Program-made: the position numbers and the translations under genes
Notes under the pieces: generated by a model
Database searches by the model: none
What the model was told of the DNA's origin: nothing
Seen by the model: the letters and a program-made list of their open reading frames with translations, nothing else
Assembly (NCBI GenBank): GCA_964428345.1
Contig: CAYRYD010000012.1
Coordinates: 62,001 to 126,000 of the forward strand
DNA from: JABDMH01 sp964428345
GTDB taxonomy: Bacteria > Bacteroidota > Bacteroidia > Chitinophagales > Saprospiraceae
Length of the DNA: 64,000 nt
Reading direction: 5' to 3'
Shown here: piece by piece, positions 7,498 through 16,381 of the stretch
How positions within the stretch are numbered: position 1 is the stretch's first letter
Layout of the letters: the number at the start of each line of letters is the position of its first letter

Positions 7498-9909
7498 ATG
7501 GCGAATACAAAGGAAATAAAGCCTTCTCTTCAAAAGGCTGCCGAGATCTTGGTTGAAGCCCGGAAGGGTACAGGGCTAGCTGACTTTCCGTTTGAATCTA
7601 AACTTAGCATGAAGCCACTCATTAACCGGTGGCTGAATGACTTTCGTTACGATGGAGATCCGTTAGACACCCTGCGTGAACTAATCGGTCAATATGCAGA
7701 AAAGCACCCTTCGATCATGAGTGCCTATCCGGATTCTACCTCACTGGTAAGGGATCATTATTCGATGTTAAATTTGCTTTTCAGTAGTATTTTTCCAGTG
7801 GCTTTGTCAGAAAATATTTATGGTTATGCAGCGCCACCATTTAGGATGGAGCCTTTCTACATTACTACCGGATTGCAGAATCTGCTTACCAATGCCAGTG
7901 CCGAATTAAGATACGAGCCATTTTCCGAATTTGACCGGATTCTTTACCCGGTCAGAGCGTGCCTGATAATTCTGGAAAAGTATTATAAGTTACCACATGA
8001 TCATATGCTGCCTTTTTTATTCAGCTTAAAATCCGAAGGCAACAATATGGAGAGGTTTTATAAAGCAACCTCTATGCTGGATTTTGTGGAAGTAAAGGTA
8101 AGAGGCATTGCCCCGGAATTAACCACAGAAAAGCTGGATTATCTGTTAAATCACTTAAATGATGCCAATCTGTGGCTCCAGGTATTTTCTCCGGATACCT
8201 TTTATTTTGAGGGACTTTACCTGGCTTTAATGAATGAAGTCACTGAAGTAGAGACATTATCCCGTCTCCGGAAATTGTTATTGACATCTGATTCATTCCT
8301 GGATTACGATACAGCCAAAATGGTGGCAGATCTCACCCGGGTTTACTTGTCGATGGCCGAGGTGGAAGTAGGCATTTTTGCCCTGGATTATCCTTTCGAA
8401 AATTCGATGGCTCACCGGTACGAAATTCACTACCCGATTATTGATAACCAGATGGATTATCTTCTTTCACGGGTTGAAGATAATATTTATGAAAAGGCCT
8501 GCCGGGAAAACCGGATGCAGATCATCTCCAACCTTGAACAACCTGGAAAAAAGTCACATGTCGAGGTTAAATATCTCGAAAGGGGATTCAAAAGCCTTTT
8601 GGTAATCCCACTCCGCGATCACCGGAAAAATGTGATTGGTGTTCTGGAACTGGCCTCGCCTCAACCTCATGCCTTCACTCATGTCAAGCGTTTGAAATTG
8701 AAGGAAATATTACCGTTGTATGACGTCTCGGTCGAAGACAGCCGTAATGCCGTTGTCAATAATATTCAAAATGTTATTCAGGAACAATTCACCAATATCC
8801 ATCCCAGTGTTCTTTGGAAATTTTACGAAGTCGCTTTTAGCTATCTTAATAACCAGGGAAACAGTGATGAATTGCGTCAAATAGAGCCGGTGTCTTTTCA
8901 TGATCTTTATCCAATTTTCGGACAAATCGATATTAACAGCAGTACAGCTATCCGAAATAAGGCGGTAAAAACCGATCTGGTGAAAAATCTTTACCTGATA
9001 GGTGATGTCTTGGACAAGGCATATTCGGCCACTAAATTCCACTTACTCAGGAAATTTTCATTTGAGGTCAGTCGTATACTTAATGACCTGAAGAGTGGTT
9101 TTGACATCAGTCAGGAGACGATGGTCAATGATTTGCTGATCCGGGAAGTTCATCCGGTTCTGAAACAAATGTCTGTTCAGTATCCGGAGCTGACAACAAT
9201 TATTGCCCAATATTTTGATGCCCTTGATCCAAAACTTGAAATTATTTATGAGGGAAGAAAGGCTTACGAGTATAGTCTGAATAGAATTAATCACATTATT
9301 TCACGACATCTGGAGCAGGAAGAGAATATTAATCAGAAAATTATACCCCATTATTTCGAGAAGTATAAGACGGACGGCATTGAATATACGATGTATGTTG
9401 GTCAGTCTATATTGCAAAAAGATACTTTCAGCATTCACCAGCTTCACAATCTGAGATTATGGCAACTATACAGCATGGTCAACATTTATCATCAACTGGA
9501 AGATGTGCGGCCAGCCCTGCCGGTAGATATGACCGTTTCATTTCTGATCCTGGTATTCAACAGTCCACTCAATATCGTTTTCCGGTTGGAAGAAAAACGC
9601 TTTGATGTCGATGGGAGTTATCATGCCCGGTATGAAATTCTGAAGAAGCGAATTGATAAGGCGCACCTGGCAGGATCCACTGAACGACTGACAAAAAGAG
9701 ATAAACTGGTTATTGTATACATGTATGAGCGCGATAAAGAGGAATATTTACAATACCTCCAGTTTCTCATCGACGAAAATCTGCTTGAACCCGAAATTGA
9801 AGATCTGGAGGTCGAAAGGGTCCAGGGAGTGCAGGGAGTAAAGGCTTTGAGGGCGGGTTTTCGAAGAGCGGGAAAAAGTAAAGTTTTGGCAGAACCAGCC
9901 AGGGGATGA
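7498..9909 (+). CDS. GAF-domain-containing protein
   Basis: An 803-residue protein with no signal peptide or membrane segment. The middle part (about residues 280-400) looks like a GAF sensory domain, with strand patterns ending in LLVIPLRDHRKNVIGVLELASP. The flanking regions are mostly helical and match no domain I can name. There is no histidine kinase, GGDEF or other output domain, so how a signal would leave the protein is unclear. The last 30 residues (after ELEVERV) are Val/Gly/Ala/Arg-rich and probably disordered. It follows the phosphoesterase gene by 47 bases on the same strand. Confidence 0.65.
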   Translation: MANTKEIKPSLQKAAEILVEARKGTGLADFPFESKLSMKPLINRWLNDFRYDGDPLDTLRELIGQYAEKHPSIMSAYPDSTSLVRDHYSMLNLLFSSIFPVALSENIYGYAAPPFRMEPFYITTGLQNLLTNASAELRYEPFSEFDRILYPVRACLIILEKYYKLPHDHMLPFLFSLKSEGNNMERFYKATSMLDFVEVKVRGIAPELTTEKLDYLLNHLNDANLWLQVFSPDTFYFEGLYLALMNEVTEVETLSRLRKLLLTSDSFLDYDTAKMVADLTRVYLSMAEVEVGIFALDYPFENSMAHRYEIHYPIIDNQMDYLLSRVEDNIYEKACRENRMQIISNLEQPGKKSHVEVKYLERGFKSLLVIPLRDHRKNVIGVLELASPQPHAFTHVKRLKLKEILPLYDVSVEDSRNAVVNNIQNVIQEQFTNIHPSVLWKFYEVAFSYLNNQGNSDELRQIEPVSFHDLYPIFGQIDINSSTAIRNKAVKTDLVKNLYLIGDVLDKAYSATKFHLLRKFSFEVSRILNDLKSGFDISQETMVNDLLIREVHPVLKQMSVQYPELTTIIAQYFDALDPKLEIIYEGRKAYEYSLNRINHIISRHLEQEENINQKIIPHYFEKYKTDGIEYTMYVGQSILQKDTFSIHQLHNLRLWQLYSMVNIYHQLEDVRPALPVDMTVSFLILVFNSPLNIVFRLEEKRFDVDGSYHARYEILKKRIDKAHLAGSTERLTKRDKLVIVYMYERDKEEYLQYLQFLIDENLLEPEIEDLEVERVQGVQGVKALRAGFRRAGKSKVLAEPARG

Positions 9910-9946
9910 TTAGATTTTTCCATAATTTGCGATCAAAAGGAAATCC

Positions 9947-10411
9947 ATGAATAAAAAGGTCAAAAGGGTATTGATAGCTTTATTGGTGATACTGTTGCTG
10001 ATTCAATTGATCCGGATCGATAAGACCAATCCGGTATCAGATCCTGCTCAGGACCTGATCAATATCCTTCAACCGCCGGATGACCTGGCGCAAATAATGA
10101 AGGTAGCTTGTTATGATTGCCATTCCCATCATACGACTTACCCCTGGTATACCAATATTGCACCCTTTTCCTTCTGGATAAAAGCGCATATCAACGAGGC
10201 GAGGGAACATCTGAATTTTTCTGTCTGGAGTACTTACGATGACAAAAGAGCACATCACAAACTGGAGGAATGCTATGAGGAAGTGCTGGAAGGTCATATG
10301 CCGTTGCCATCTTATACCTGGATGCACGGTGAAGCCAGGCTAAACGATGAGCAAAGAAAGTCCCTTGCTACCTGGTTTGAGAGTCAGATGAGCAAATATT
10401 CTCCCGAATAA
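9947..10411 (+). CDS. Haem-binding domain protein
   Basis: A 154-residue protein with an N-terminal membrane segment (about residues 7-22, LIALLVILLLIQLI) and a single c-type haem site CYDCHSHH (about residue 55), followed by TTYPWYTNIAPFSFW. This fits the Bacteroidota haem_bd family of periplasmic, membrane-anchored proteins, whose electron partners are not well defined. Translation starts at an ATG 37 bases after the GAF gene, and it ends 10 bases from the convergent smpB. Confidence 0.85.
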   Translation: MNKKVKRVLIALLVILLLIQLIRIDKTNPVSDPAQDLINILQPPDDLAQIMKVACYDCHSHHTTYPWYTNIAPFSFWIKAHINEAREHLNFSVWSTYDDKRAHHKLEECYEEVLEGHMPLPSYTWMHGEARLNDEQRKSLATWFESQMSKYSPE

Positions 10412-10421
10412 GAGGACCTTT

Positions 10422-10877
10422 TCAGATTCTGGCTTTTTTAATTCGCTCCAGTTCTCTTCGGGTATCCTTGTCTTTAATCGACTGACGTTTGTCGTGGATC
10501 TTTTTACCCTGGGCCAGGGCAATTTCAACCTTTACCAACCCCCGGTCATTAAAATATACCTTGTAGGGGATGATGGTAAAGCCTTTTTCTTTGGCTTTAC
10601 GTTCCAGTTTTTTCAGTTCCCTCTTATTGAGCAGTAATTTTCGTTCCTGACGGGGATCAGGGCGGAAGTAGTGGGACATTTTATACTCGGCGATGTAGAA
10701 ACCCCGGATGAACAGTTCTCCCTTCCGGAAATAACAATATGCATCGGTAAGATTGGCATTTCCTTCCCGTAGAGATTTCACTTCCGGCCCGGCCAGCACA
10801 ATGCCCGCCTCAAGAGTTTCGAGGAAGTTATATTCAAATTTTGCTTTGCGATTGACAATCGTCTTGGTGCCGGACAT
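10422..10877 (-). CDS. smpB: SsrA-binding protein SmpB
   Basis: SmpB binds tmRNA and brings it to stalled ribosomes for trans-translation. The 151-residue product has the family pattern: NRKAKFEYNFLETLEAGIVL near the N-terminus, GPEVKSLREG, and a Lys/Arg-rich C-terminal tail (KKIHDKRQSIKDKDTRRE) that acts in the empty mRNA channel. The start is the ATG at 10877 (MSGTKTIVNRK); the open frame continues upstream into ybjQ without being part of SmpB. It lies 8 bases after the ybjQ-type gene and is probably co-transcribed with it. Confidence 0.95.
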   Translation of the reverse strand: MSGTKTIVNRKAKFEYNFLETLEAGIVLAGPEVKSLREGNANLTDAYCYFRKGELFIRGFYIAEYKMSHYFRPDPRQERKLLLNKRELKKLERKAKEKGFTIIPYKVYFNDRGLVKVEIALAQGKKIHDKRQSIKDKDTRRELERIKKARI

Positions 10878-10885
10878 AATCGGAA

Positions 10886-11209
10886 CTATTCTTTTTTCTG
10901 GACTTTGACTGCGGTGCCGTAGGCCAGGATCTCGGAAGCTCCCTGCATGACCATAGCGGTCATAAACCATACGTTGACTATGGCATCTGCCTCGAGGCTT
11001 TCGGCATCGGCGATCATCCGGTCTATAGCCTGCTCCCGGGCTTCGGCCATAAGCCGGGTATATTCTCTGATCTCACCGCCGACTACACTTTTGAAAAGGG
11101 CGGTGATATCCCTGTCTACATGCCTGGCTCTTACCGTACTGCCCCGGGCGATGTCCAGTACTTCCGTAATTTGGTAGCCAGGCAATTTATCGGTCGTTGT
11201 AATCAGCAT
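10886..11209 (-). CDS. YbjQ/UPF0145 family protein
   Basis: A 107-residue cytoplasmic protein of the YbjQ family (UPF0145, also called heavy-metal-binding domain). Signs are the opening LITTTDKLPGYQITEVLDIA, the central GGEIREYTRLMAEAREQAI, and the closing ILAYGTAVKV. The family forms pentameric rings; its function is unsettled. The start at 11209 gives the standard length and lies 21 bases after a perfect -7 box (11231-11238). Confidence 0.85.
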   Translation of the reverse strand: MLITTTDKLPGYQITEVLDIARGSTVRARHVDRDITALFKSVVGGEIREYTRLMAEAREQAIDRMIADAESLEADAIVNVWFMTAMVMQGASEILAYGTAVKVQKKE

Positions 11210-11230
11210 AGGTCTTGTTATCTTGAAGTG

Positions 11231-11238
11231 CAAATATA
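11231..11238 (-). promoter_or_regulatory. -7 promoter box TATATTTG for ybjQ-smpB
   Basis: On the minus strand the sequence reads TATATTTG, an exact TAnnTTTG match, 21 bases upstream of the ybjQ-type start. No clear -33 TTG is visible. Confidence 0.6.
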
Positions 11239-11274
11239 GAAATAGCCTCAGGGATTCAGTATTTTTACCTTGAC

Positions 11275-12330
11275 ATGAGGAGCATTGATCTAAAATATCT
11301 ATTGGCCTATCTTGGTCCATTGCTCGTTTTTCTGGGTATTTACCTGGGCGGTATATGGTCATACAGTGCTTTTATCTTTGCCTTTTTGCTCGTTCCGGCC
11401 GGAGAGTTGGTGATCCCTGTGCGGGACAAGGTGGTTGAGCTCAATGGTAAAGATCGCGGTATCTATCCCTTTTTTGACTGGTTGCTGTACCTGAATCTTC
11501 CGGTTGTCTATGGTATGATTGCCAGTTTACTCTGGCGGGTCACTCAGACCCCGGTGGCACCGTATGAAGTGATAGGAATGGCACTGAGTACCGGCATCTT
11601 TTTGGGAGCTTCCGGCATCAATGTCGCTCATGAACTGGGACATCGAAAGCATAAAGCGGAGCAGTGGATGGCGAAAATCTTGCTCTTACCGGCGCTTTAT
11701 CAGCATTTCTTTATCGAACACAACCGGGGACATCACCGGTATGTTGCTACCCGCGAAGACCCGGCTACCGCCAGGTATGGCGAAACACTCTATCATTTCT
11801 GGATCCGGTCAACCGCAGGGAGTGTAAAAAGTGCCTGGCAACTTGAACGATTCAGGCTGGAGAAATTGAATTTGAACGTTTTTTCCCGACACAATCAAAT
11901 GTTGCAATTTGCTTTCATGCAGATCGTGTATTTGTCGGGGGTATTCTTTTTCTTTGGCTGGCAGGGATTATTACTGGTCGTTATAGTAGCCATGATCGGG
12001 TTTTTACTATTGGAATCCATCAATTATATTGAACATTACGGTTTAATTCGCCTCCGGAATCAGGCTGGTGTTTATGAAAAGGTAGGGATGAAACATTCCT
12101 GGAATTCCAATCACGATCTGGGCAGGATCTTACTTTATGAATTAACCCGGCATGCCGATCACCACTATAAGGCAAGCAAAAAATATCAGCTGCTGCGACA
12201 CGTTGAGGAAAGCCCTCAGCTTCCTGCCGGCTATCCCGGAAGCATCATCCTGGCCATGCTACCACCCTTATGGTTTAAAATCATGAATAAAAGAGTTCCG
12301 CTGGAAATGCTTGATTCTGCTCAGGGTTGA
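11275..12330 (+). CDS. alkB: Alkane 1-monooxygenase (AlkB-type membrane di-iron hydroxylase)
   Basis: AlkB inserts oxygen at the end carbon of alkanes or similar chains using a di-iron centre in the membrane, with electrons from rubredoxin. The 351-residue product has the three histidine boxes, HELGHRKH (119-126), HNRGHHRY (149-156) and HADHH (293-297), plus the conserved NYIEHYGL (250-257). Several hydrophobic helices lie at about 7-45, 70-90, 100-118 and 212-250. No rubredoxin or rubredoxin reductase is encoded nearby. It is divergent from the ybjQ-type gene. The substrate could also be a fatty acid or another lipid. Confidence 0.9.
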   Translation: MRSIDLKYLLAYLGPLLVFLGIYLGGIWSYSAFIFAFLLVPAGELVIPVRDKVVELNGKDRGIYPFFDWLLYLNLPVVYGMIASLLWRVTQTPVAPYEVIGMALSTGIFLGASGINVAHELGHRKHKAEQWMAKILLLPALYQHFFIEHNRGHHRYVATREDPATARYGETLYHFWIRSTAGSVKSAWQLERFRLEKLNLNVFSRHNQMLQFAFMQIVYLSGVFFFFGWQGLLLVVIVAMIGFLLLESINYIEHYGLIRLRNQAGVYEKVGMKHSWNSNHDLGRILLYELTRHADHHYKASKKYQLLRHVEESPQLPAGYPGSIILAMLPPLWFKIMNKRVPLEMLDSAQG

Positions 12331-12421
12331 GATTCAGTTTCACGATGGGATATTTTGAGGTTTCGATTTTGAAAGTATTATCCACTATCGATTGGTTATT
12401 AAATTATTGTTAAAAAAAGTT

Positions 12422-12455
12422 AAAAAAACGCCGGCACCCAGGGACGGGCACCGGC
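12422..12455 (-). terminator. intrinsic terminator of the 12489-12854 gene
   Basis: Read on the minus strand, a GC-rich hairpin (GCCGG/CCGGC outer arms and a GGG/CCC inner stem, 12430-12455) is followed by seven T (12422-12428). It lies 34 bases after the stop codon of the minus-strand gene. Confidence 0.65.
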
Positions 12456-12488
12456 TCTCTACTGCCATTTTTTAAGGGAAGGAAATTT

Positions 12489-12854
12489 TTAAAACAGGCT
12501 ACCGTTTTTAATTCTGATTTTCATGGAATACGGTCCTCTCAGCAAGTTATTTTCCAGTTTTTTGTAGTTTAATCTTTCTTTCAGATAACGGTCTACAAAT
12601 GCCTCCTGAGAATCAACATATACCACTACCAGTTCGCTTTCTTTATTGATGATGAAATGCAGGGTTGCTTCAGCCTCCCTGATTTCTGTTCCGGATAGGT
12701 CCGGATTTTCGAGATATTCTGTGATTTGAGTCCGGACATTTTCCAGGTATTTACGGATTGATTCGGGATCACCATCAGATCCGAAAGCTGCGACCGCTAT
12801 TGGCAACAGAAATATCATCGCGGTCCATTTGATGAAATTAAAATTCGTTTTCAT
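12489..12854 (-). CDS. Small secreted protein of unknown function
   Basis: A 121-residue protein with a clear signal peptide (about residues 1-24, cleavage after VAAFG or nearby). The mature part is charged and mixed alpha/beta. It starts with a helical segment ESIRKYLENVRTQITEYLENP, has a strand ELVVVYVDSQ, and ends in ENNLLRGPYSMKIRIKNG. I do not recognise a named family. It is a single-gene unit with its own terminator, facing alkB tail to tail. Confidence 0.6.
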   Translation of the reverse strand: MKTNFNFIKWTAMIFLLPIAVAAFGSDGDPESIRKYLENVRTQITEYLENPDLSGTEIREAEATLHFIINKESELVVVYVDSQEAFVDRYLKERLNYKKLENNLLRGPYSMKIRIKNGSLF

Positions 12855-13422
12855 AGTTGATTGATTTTAGTTAATTTAATAAGGCAAATGATTTAGGTCG
12901 TATTATCTATTCGTATTAATTGTAAATAGATTTTCAAGATTTAATTTTCTAGAATTTCCTCATTGTTTACGATGTAAAATTATGACCCAATTGATCAGGT
13001 TGGCAAGGAGCTCTTTCCCGGGTTTTGTGATACACCCATCACGTATATAGTTGATAATCAGCAATGTAACAAAAATGTGGATTTGGAATAAAATTGCTAT
13101 TATTGTGCCGTTGTGCAGTATAATAGTTGGAATACAACTCAAATGAAGATAAAATATGCGGTATTAGGCATTTGAACAAGAGAAATATACTGCTGTGATG
13201 CTCAAGCGGAATGGTGGCACTTAAAAAATATTGAGATGCTTGATAAACCTACCGACCTTTGTTACGGTCGCCGATGATATCAACATACAAAATTCGTGGT
13301 CGACAGGTAAGTAGCTAATGGCAAGTGCCGGCAATTAACAGAAATACAAATATTATTTGTTTTTAGGGGTACCCTGTCGGGAAAGATGTTGAGAGGAATG
13401 AAAGTAAATACTTTTAAGAAGA
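12855..13422. other. 568-base gap without a convincing gene
   Basis: The gap is AT-rich. It holds an AT-rich hairpin, ACAAAT-ATT-ATTTGT (13346-13360) followed by TTTT, and a small GACC/GGTC hairpin near 13257-13272. A 60-codon minus-strand frame (12960-13142) has an unusual hydrophobic composition and no visible family. Around 13175-13310 two plus-strand frames are open for 15-25 codons each between stops, which could be a decayed gene, but no match is recognisable. Confidence 0.4.
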
Positions 13423-13962
13423 TTACCGGAGAATTTTGACCTGTACCAATTGGCTCGAGGGATTTCCAAAGATTTTTTCAGTCTGACGGTGAAGGACATA
13501 CCCTTCACTTGGTTTCCAGTCTATGTCAAGTTGCACCTCTTCTAAAAAGCTTCTGGTCGCCACCTGGATTTGAATAGCAGTAACACGGTCATCCACCTTG
13601 GCTACTTTCATCTGCGTTACTTTTAGCTTATTGTCCCGAGGAATACAGGAAATTTTAAGGGTATCATTCAACCGGGTCGTATCGATGTTGTATTTATCAA
13701 AAAGGGCAGGCCGGTTGATGTCGAAAGCATCAAAATTCTGGATGTCTTTCCACAAGGGATAGCGATCAAGTTTTTGGGTCTCGGTCTCCCCATTGATGGT
13801 GATCGATTTTTCCACCTTGTAAGATAGACTGTCGATGATGATTTCCCTTATATAACCTGACAGATCAAAATAGGGCAGTTGCTGCCCTTCAGACCGTTCG
13901 GTCGTAGTACATCCGGCGGTCAGCACTGAAAGCAAAAAAAGGAACCAGGCGGAAGTTTTCAT
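13423..13962 (-). CDS. Lipoprotein of unknown function
   Basis: A 179-residue predicted lipoprotein with lipobox LTAGC (Cys18) and no recognisable domain. The mature part is rich in beta strands and charged residues, and ends in GNPSSQLVQVKILR. It overlaps the end of gpmI by four bases (ATGA), so translation is coupled to the mutase. A link to glycolysis is not implied by the sequence. Confidence 0.6.
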   Translation of the reverse strand: MKTSAWFLFLLSVLTAGCTTTERSEGQQLPYFDLSGYIREIIIDSLSYKVEKSITINGETETQKLDRYPLWKDIQNFDAFDINRPALFDKYNIDTTRLNDTLKISCIPRDNKLKVTQMKVAKVDDRVTAIQIQVATRSFLEEVQLDIDWKPSEGYVLHRQTEKIFGNPSSQLVQVKILR

Positions 13963-15491
13963 TTTTTATCAAGCAAGGCGGTACCGGTCATCTCTTCCGG
14001 TATTGTCAGGCCCATCAGATTAAGTAGTGTAGGCGCAATATCGGCTAGGCGGCCATTGTTTATTTTCATGGTTCCGGCCTGATGACTGACATAGATACAA
14101 GGTACCGGATTTTTTGTGTGAGCAGTATTGGGAGATCCGTCTTCGTTGATCATGTAATCGGCGTTTCCATGATCGGCGATGACTATGATGTGGTAACGGC
14201 GGTTCAGGAGCTCCGGTACCAGTTTAGACAGGCAATCATCTACGGCTTCAGCTGCTTTCATGGCCGCTTCGAAAACACCCGTGTGGCCAACCATATCGGT
14301 ATTGGCAAAGTTCAGGCAGATAAAGTCTGGTATTTTTTTTTGAATATAGCCGATTACTTCTTCGGTGACCTGGTAGGCACTCATTTCAGGTTGAAGGTCA
14401 TAGGTTGCTACCTTTGGTGAAGCAACGAGGATGCGATCTTCTCCAGCGAAAGGTTTTTCCCGCCCTCCGGAGAAAAAGAACGTCACATGCGGATACTTTT
14501 CCGTTTCAGCAATTCTTAACTGGGATTTACCAGCATGGGAGACGACTTCTCCGATCGTGTTGATGAGGTCTTCCTTTTCAAACAGGACATCTACCCCGGT
14601 AAAGGTATCGTCATAGCGGGTCATCGTCAGGTAAGGTACGTTGAGTTTATGCATCTGATACTCAGGCATGTCAGATTGGGTGAGCACCTTACTGATTTCA
14701 CGCGGACGGTCGGTCCGAAAGTTGAAACAGATCAACAGGTCGTCATGTTTCATCGTTCCCAGGGCTTTTCCATCCGGACCTTTTCTGGCGATCGGAAGGA
14801 TAAACTCGTCAGTTACTCCTGCCTTATAACTCTCGTTGATGCTTTTTTCAAGGTCATCACTTAAGGTGCCGGTGCCATACACCAGCAGGTCATAAGCTAC
14901 TTTTATCCTTTCCCATCGCTGATCGCGATCCATGGCGTAGTACCGTCCCACTACCGAGGCAATCCGGCTATGTCTACCTTTCAGGAAACGTTCCAGATCA
15001 TGCAGGTATTCCTGTCCGCCCGTTGGAGCTGTGTCCCTGCCATCCATAAAGGCATGGACCAGGATATTCCGGGCTCCCCGGTCCTCCATGATGATGATCA
15101 GTGCTTTTAAATGATGAATTTGGGAATGAACGCCGCCATCGGATAGCAATCCAAAAAGATGAATGGTCCGGCCTTTGGCAATCGCATCATCGATAGCGGT
15201 TAATAAAGTCTTATTCTTTGCCAGTTCGCCATCCTGTATAGCCTTGTTTATTCTGGCCAGCTGCTGATAGACGATCCGTCCTGCTCCGATATTGAGGTGA
15301 CCGACCTCTGAATTGCCCATCTGTCCTTCCGGCAGACCAACGTCCATGCCGTGGGTAACAAGAGTACTATTTGGGTATTCGGTCAATAACTGATCCACAA
15401 AAGGTGTATTGGCTTTCGCAATGGCATCGGCCGAAGGTACCTGGCCTAATCCCCATCCATCCAGAATCAACAAGGCGGCCTTTTCTGACAT
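13959..15491 (-). CDS. gpmI: 2,3-bisphosphoglycerate-independent phosphoglycerate mutase
   Basis: GpmI interconverts 3- and 2-phosphoglycerate in glycolysis and gluconeogenesis, using two Mn ions and a phosphoserine intermediate. The 510-residue product has the usual length. It shows the metal-site opening LLILDGWG (Asp11), the catalytic serine in GQMGNSEVGH (Ser61), HAFMDGRDTAP, and the late metal ligands in NFANTDMVGHTG and IADHGNADYM. A perfect -7 box lies 19 bases upstream of its start. Confidence 0.95.
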   Translation of the reverse strand: MSEKAALLILDGWGLGQVPSADAIAKANTPFVDQLLTEYPNSTLVTHGMDVGLPEGQMGNSEVGHLNIGAGRIVYQQLARINKAIQDGELAKNKTLLTAIDDAIAKGRTIHLFGLLSDGGVHSQIHHLKALIIIMEDRGARNILVHAFMDGRDTAPTGGQEYLHDLERFLKGRHSRIASVVGRYYAMDRDQRWERIKVAYDLLVYGTGTLSDDLEKSINESYKAGVTDEFILPIARKGPDGKALGTMKHDDLLICFNFRTDRPREISKVLTQSDMPEYQMHKLNVPYLTMTRYDDTFTGVDVLFEKEDLINTIGEVVSHAGKSQLRIAETEKYPHVTFFFSGGREKPFAGEDRILVASPKVATYDLQPEMSAYQVTEEVIGYIQKKIPDFICLNFANTDMVGHTGVFEAAMKAAEAVDDCLSKLVPELLNRRYHIIVIADHGNADYMINEDGSPNTAHTKNPVPCIYVSHQAGTMKINNGRLADIAPTLLNLMGLTIPEEMTGTALLDKK

Positions 15492-15509
15492 GTTTTATTT
15501 TTTAGCCTG

Positions 15510-15517
15510 CAAAGCTA
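15510..15517 (-). promoter_or_regulatory. -7 promoter box TAGCTTTG for gpmI
   Basis: An exact minus-strand TAnnTTTG match 19 bases upstream of the gpmI ATG. It probably drives gpmI and the coupled lipoprotein gene. Confidence 0.55.
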
Positions 15518-15557
15518 ACAAAATGCCGCTGAGATAGTTTGGTGAGACCCGGATCCC

Positions 15558-16328
15558 TTAAGGAAACCCCCGATCTTTTTGCAGAACGCCCAGGCCAAAT
15601 AAAGCAAAATCATACCTGACCGGATCAGCGGGATCAAATTTTCGTAATTCATTGGTTAACTCAAGGGTGGTCTGCCAATCGGTTTGCTTGCGTCGTATCA
15701 GACCCAGCTTACGCGAAATCCGGTCTACATGTACATCGAGCGGAATCAACAGGTGACCTGGACTGATTTTTTCCCAGATGCCGAAATCGACTCCTCGGTC
15801 ATCACCCCTCACCATCCAGCGCAGGAACATATTAATGCGTTTGCAGGTCGATTTTTTGTCTGGCGAGGGGATATGCTTGCGGGTACGCCCGGGGACATCT
15901 TTCAGGCTAAAAAACCGCTCATGGAATGATGACAGGTCGACTCCGGTGTGGTTATTGGATATGAACAGATCTTCAAGTGATTCGTGCTGCCGGAAATGAT
16001 GCTGTAAGAAGGTCAGGAAATAGAGCGTATCCGCATACTGAAAGGTCCGGTGCACAAATCGTTCAAATCGTTTCCGGTCACTGCTGTGGTGATCACGGAC
16101 AAATTCAAAAGGACTCTGATCCATGAGTTCCATCAGCTGTTTGCTCTTATTTATGATGGTCTTTCGTTGCCCCCAGCTCAGTACGGCAGTAAAAAATCCG
16201 GACACTTCAATATCCTGCCTGTTCTGAAATAAGTGGGGGATCTGGATCGGATCGTTTTCGATAAAATCCGGACGGTTAAACCGGTCAGCACTATCTTCAA
16301 GTATATCCCGGATCTGGGATCTGGTCAT
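15558..16328 (-). CDS. TIGR02757 (DUF2400) family protein
   Basis: A 256-residue cytoplasmic protein of the TIGR02757/DUF2400 family, common in Bacteroidota and related bacteria. It shows the family segments DPIQIPHLF, EVSGFFTAVLSWGQRKTI, a central MFLRWMVR and a late ISPGHLLIPLDVHVDRISRKLGL. These last helices resemble the helix-hairpin-helix/DNA glycosylase fold, but no function is established. It lies between infB and gpmI on the same strand and may share transcription with infB (53 bases apart). Confidence 0.85.
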   Translation of the reverse strand: MTRSQIRDILEDSADRFNRPDFIENDPIQIPHLFQNRQDIEVSGFFTAVLSWGQRKTIINKSKQLMELMDQSPFEFVRDHHSSDRKRFERFVHRTFQYADTLYFLTFLQHHFRQHESLEDLFISNNHTGVDLSSFHERFFSLKDVPGRTRKHIPSPDKKSTCKRINMFLRWMVRGDDRGVDFGIWEKISPGHLLIPLDVHVDRISRKLGLIRRKQTDWQTTLELTNELRKFDPADPVRYDFALFGLGVLQKDRGFP

Positions 16329-16381
16329 TGCCTAAACTTAAAGCTTGTATCGGATACCGGTTAAAAATTTTTTATGACTTA

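Noticed and set aside
12960..13142. 60-codon minus-strand frame in the large gap
   Set aside because: It is very hydrophobic in an irregular way, with no signal peptide or family match. It is probably a chance open frame in AT-rich DNA.
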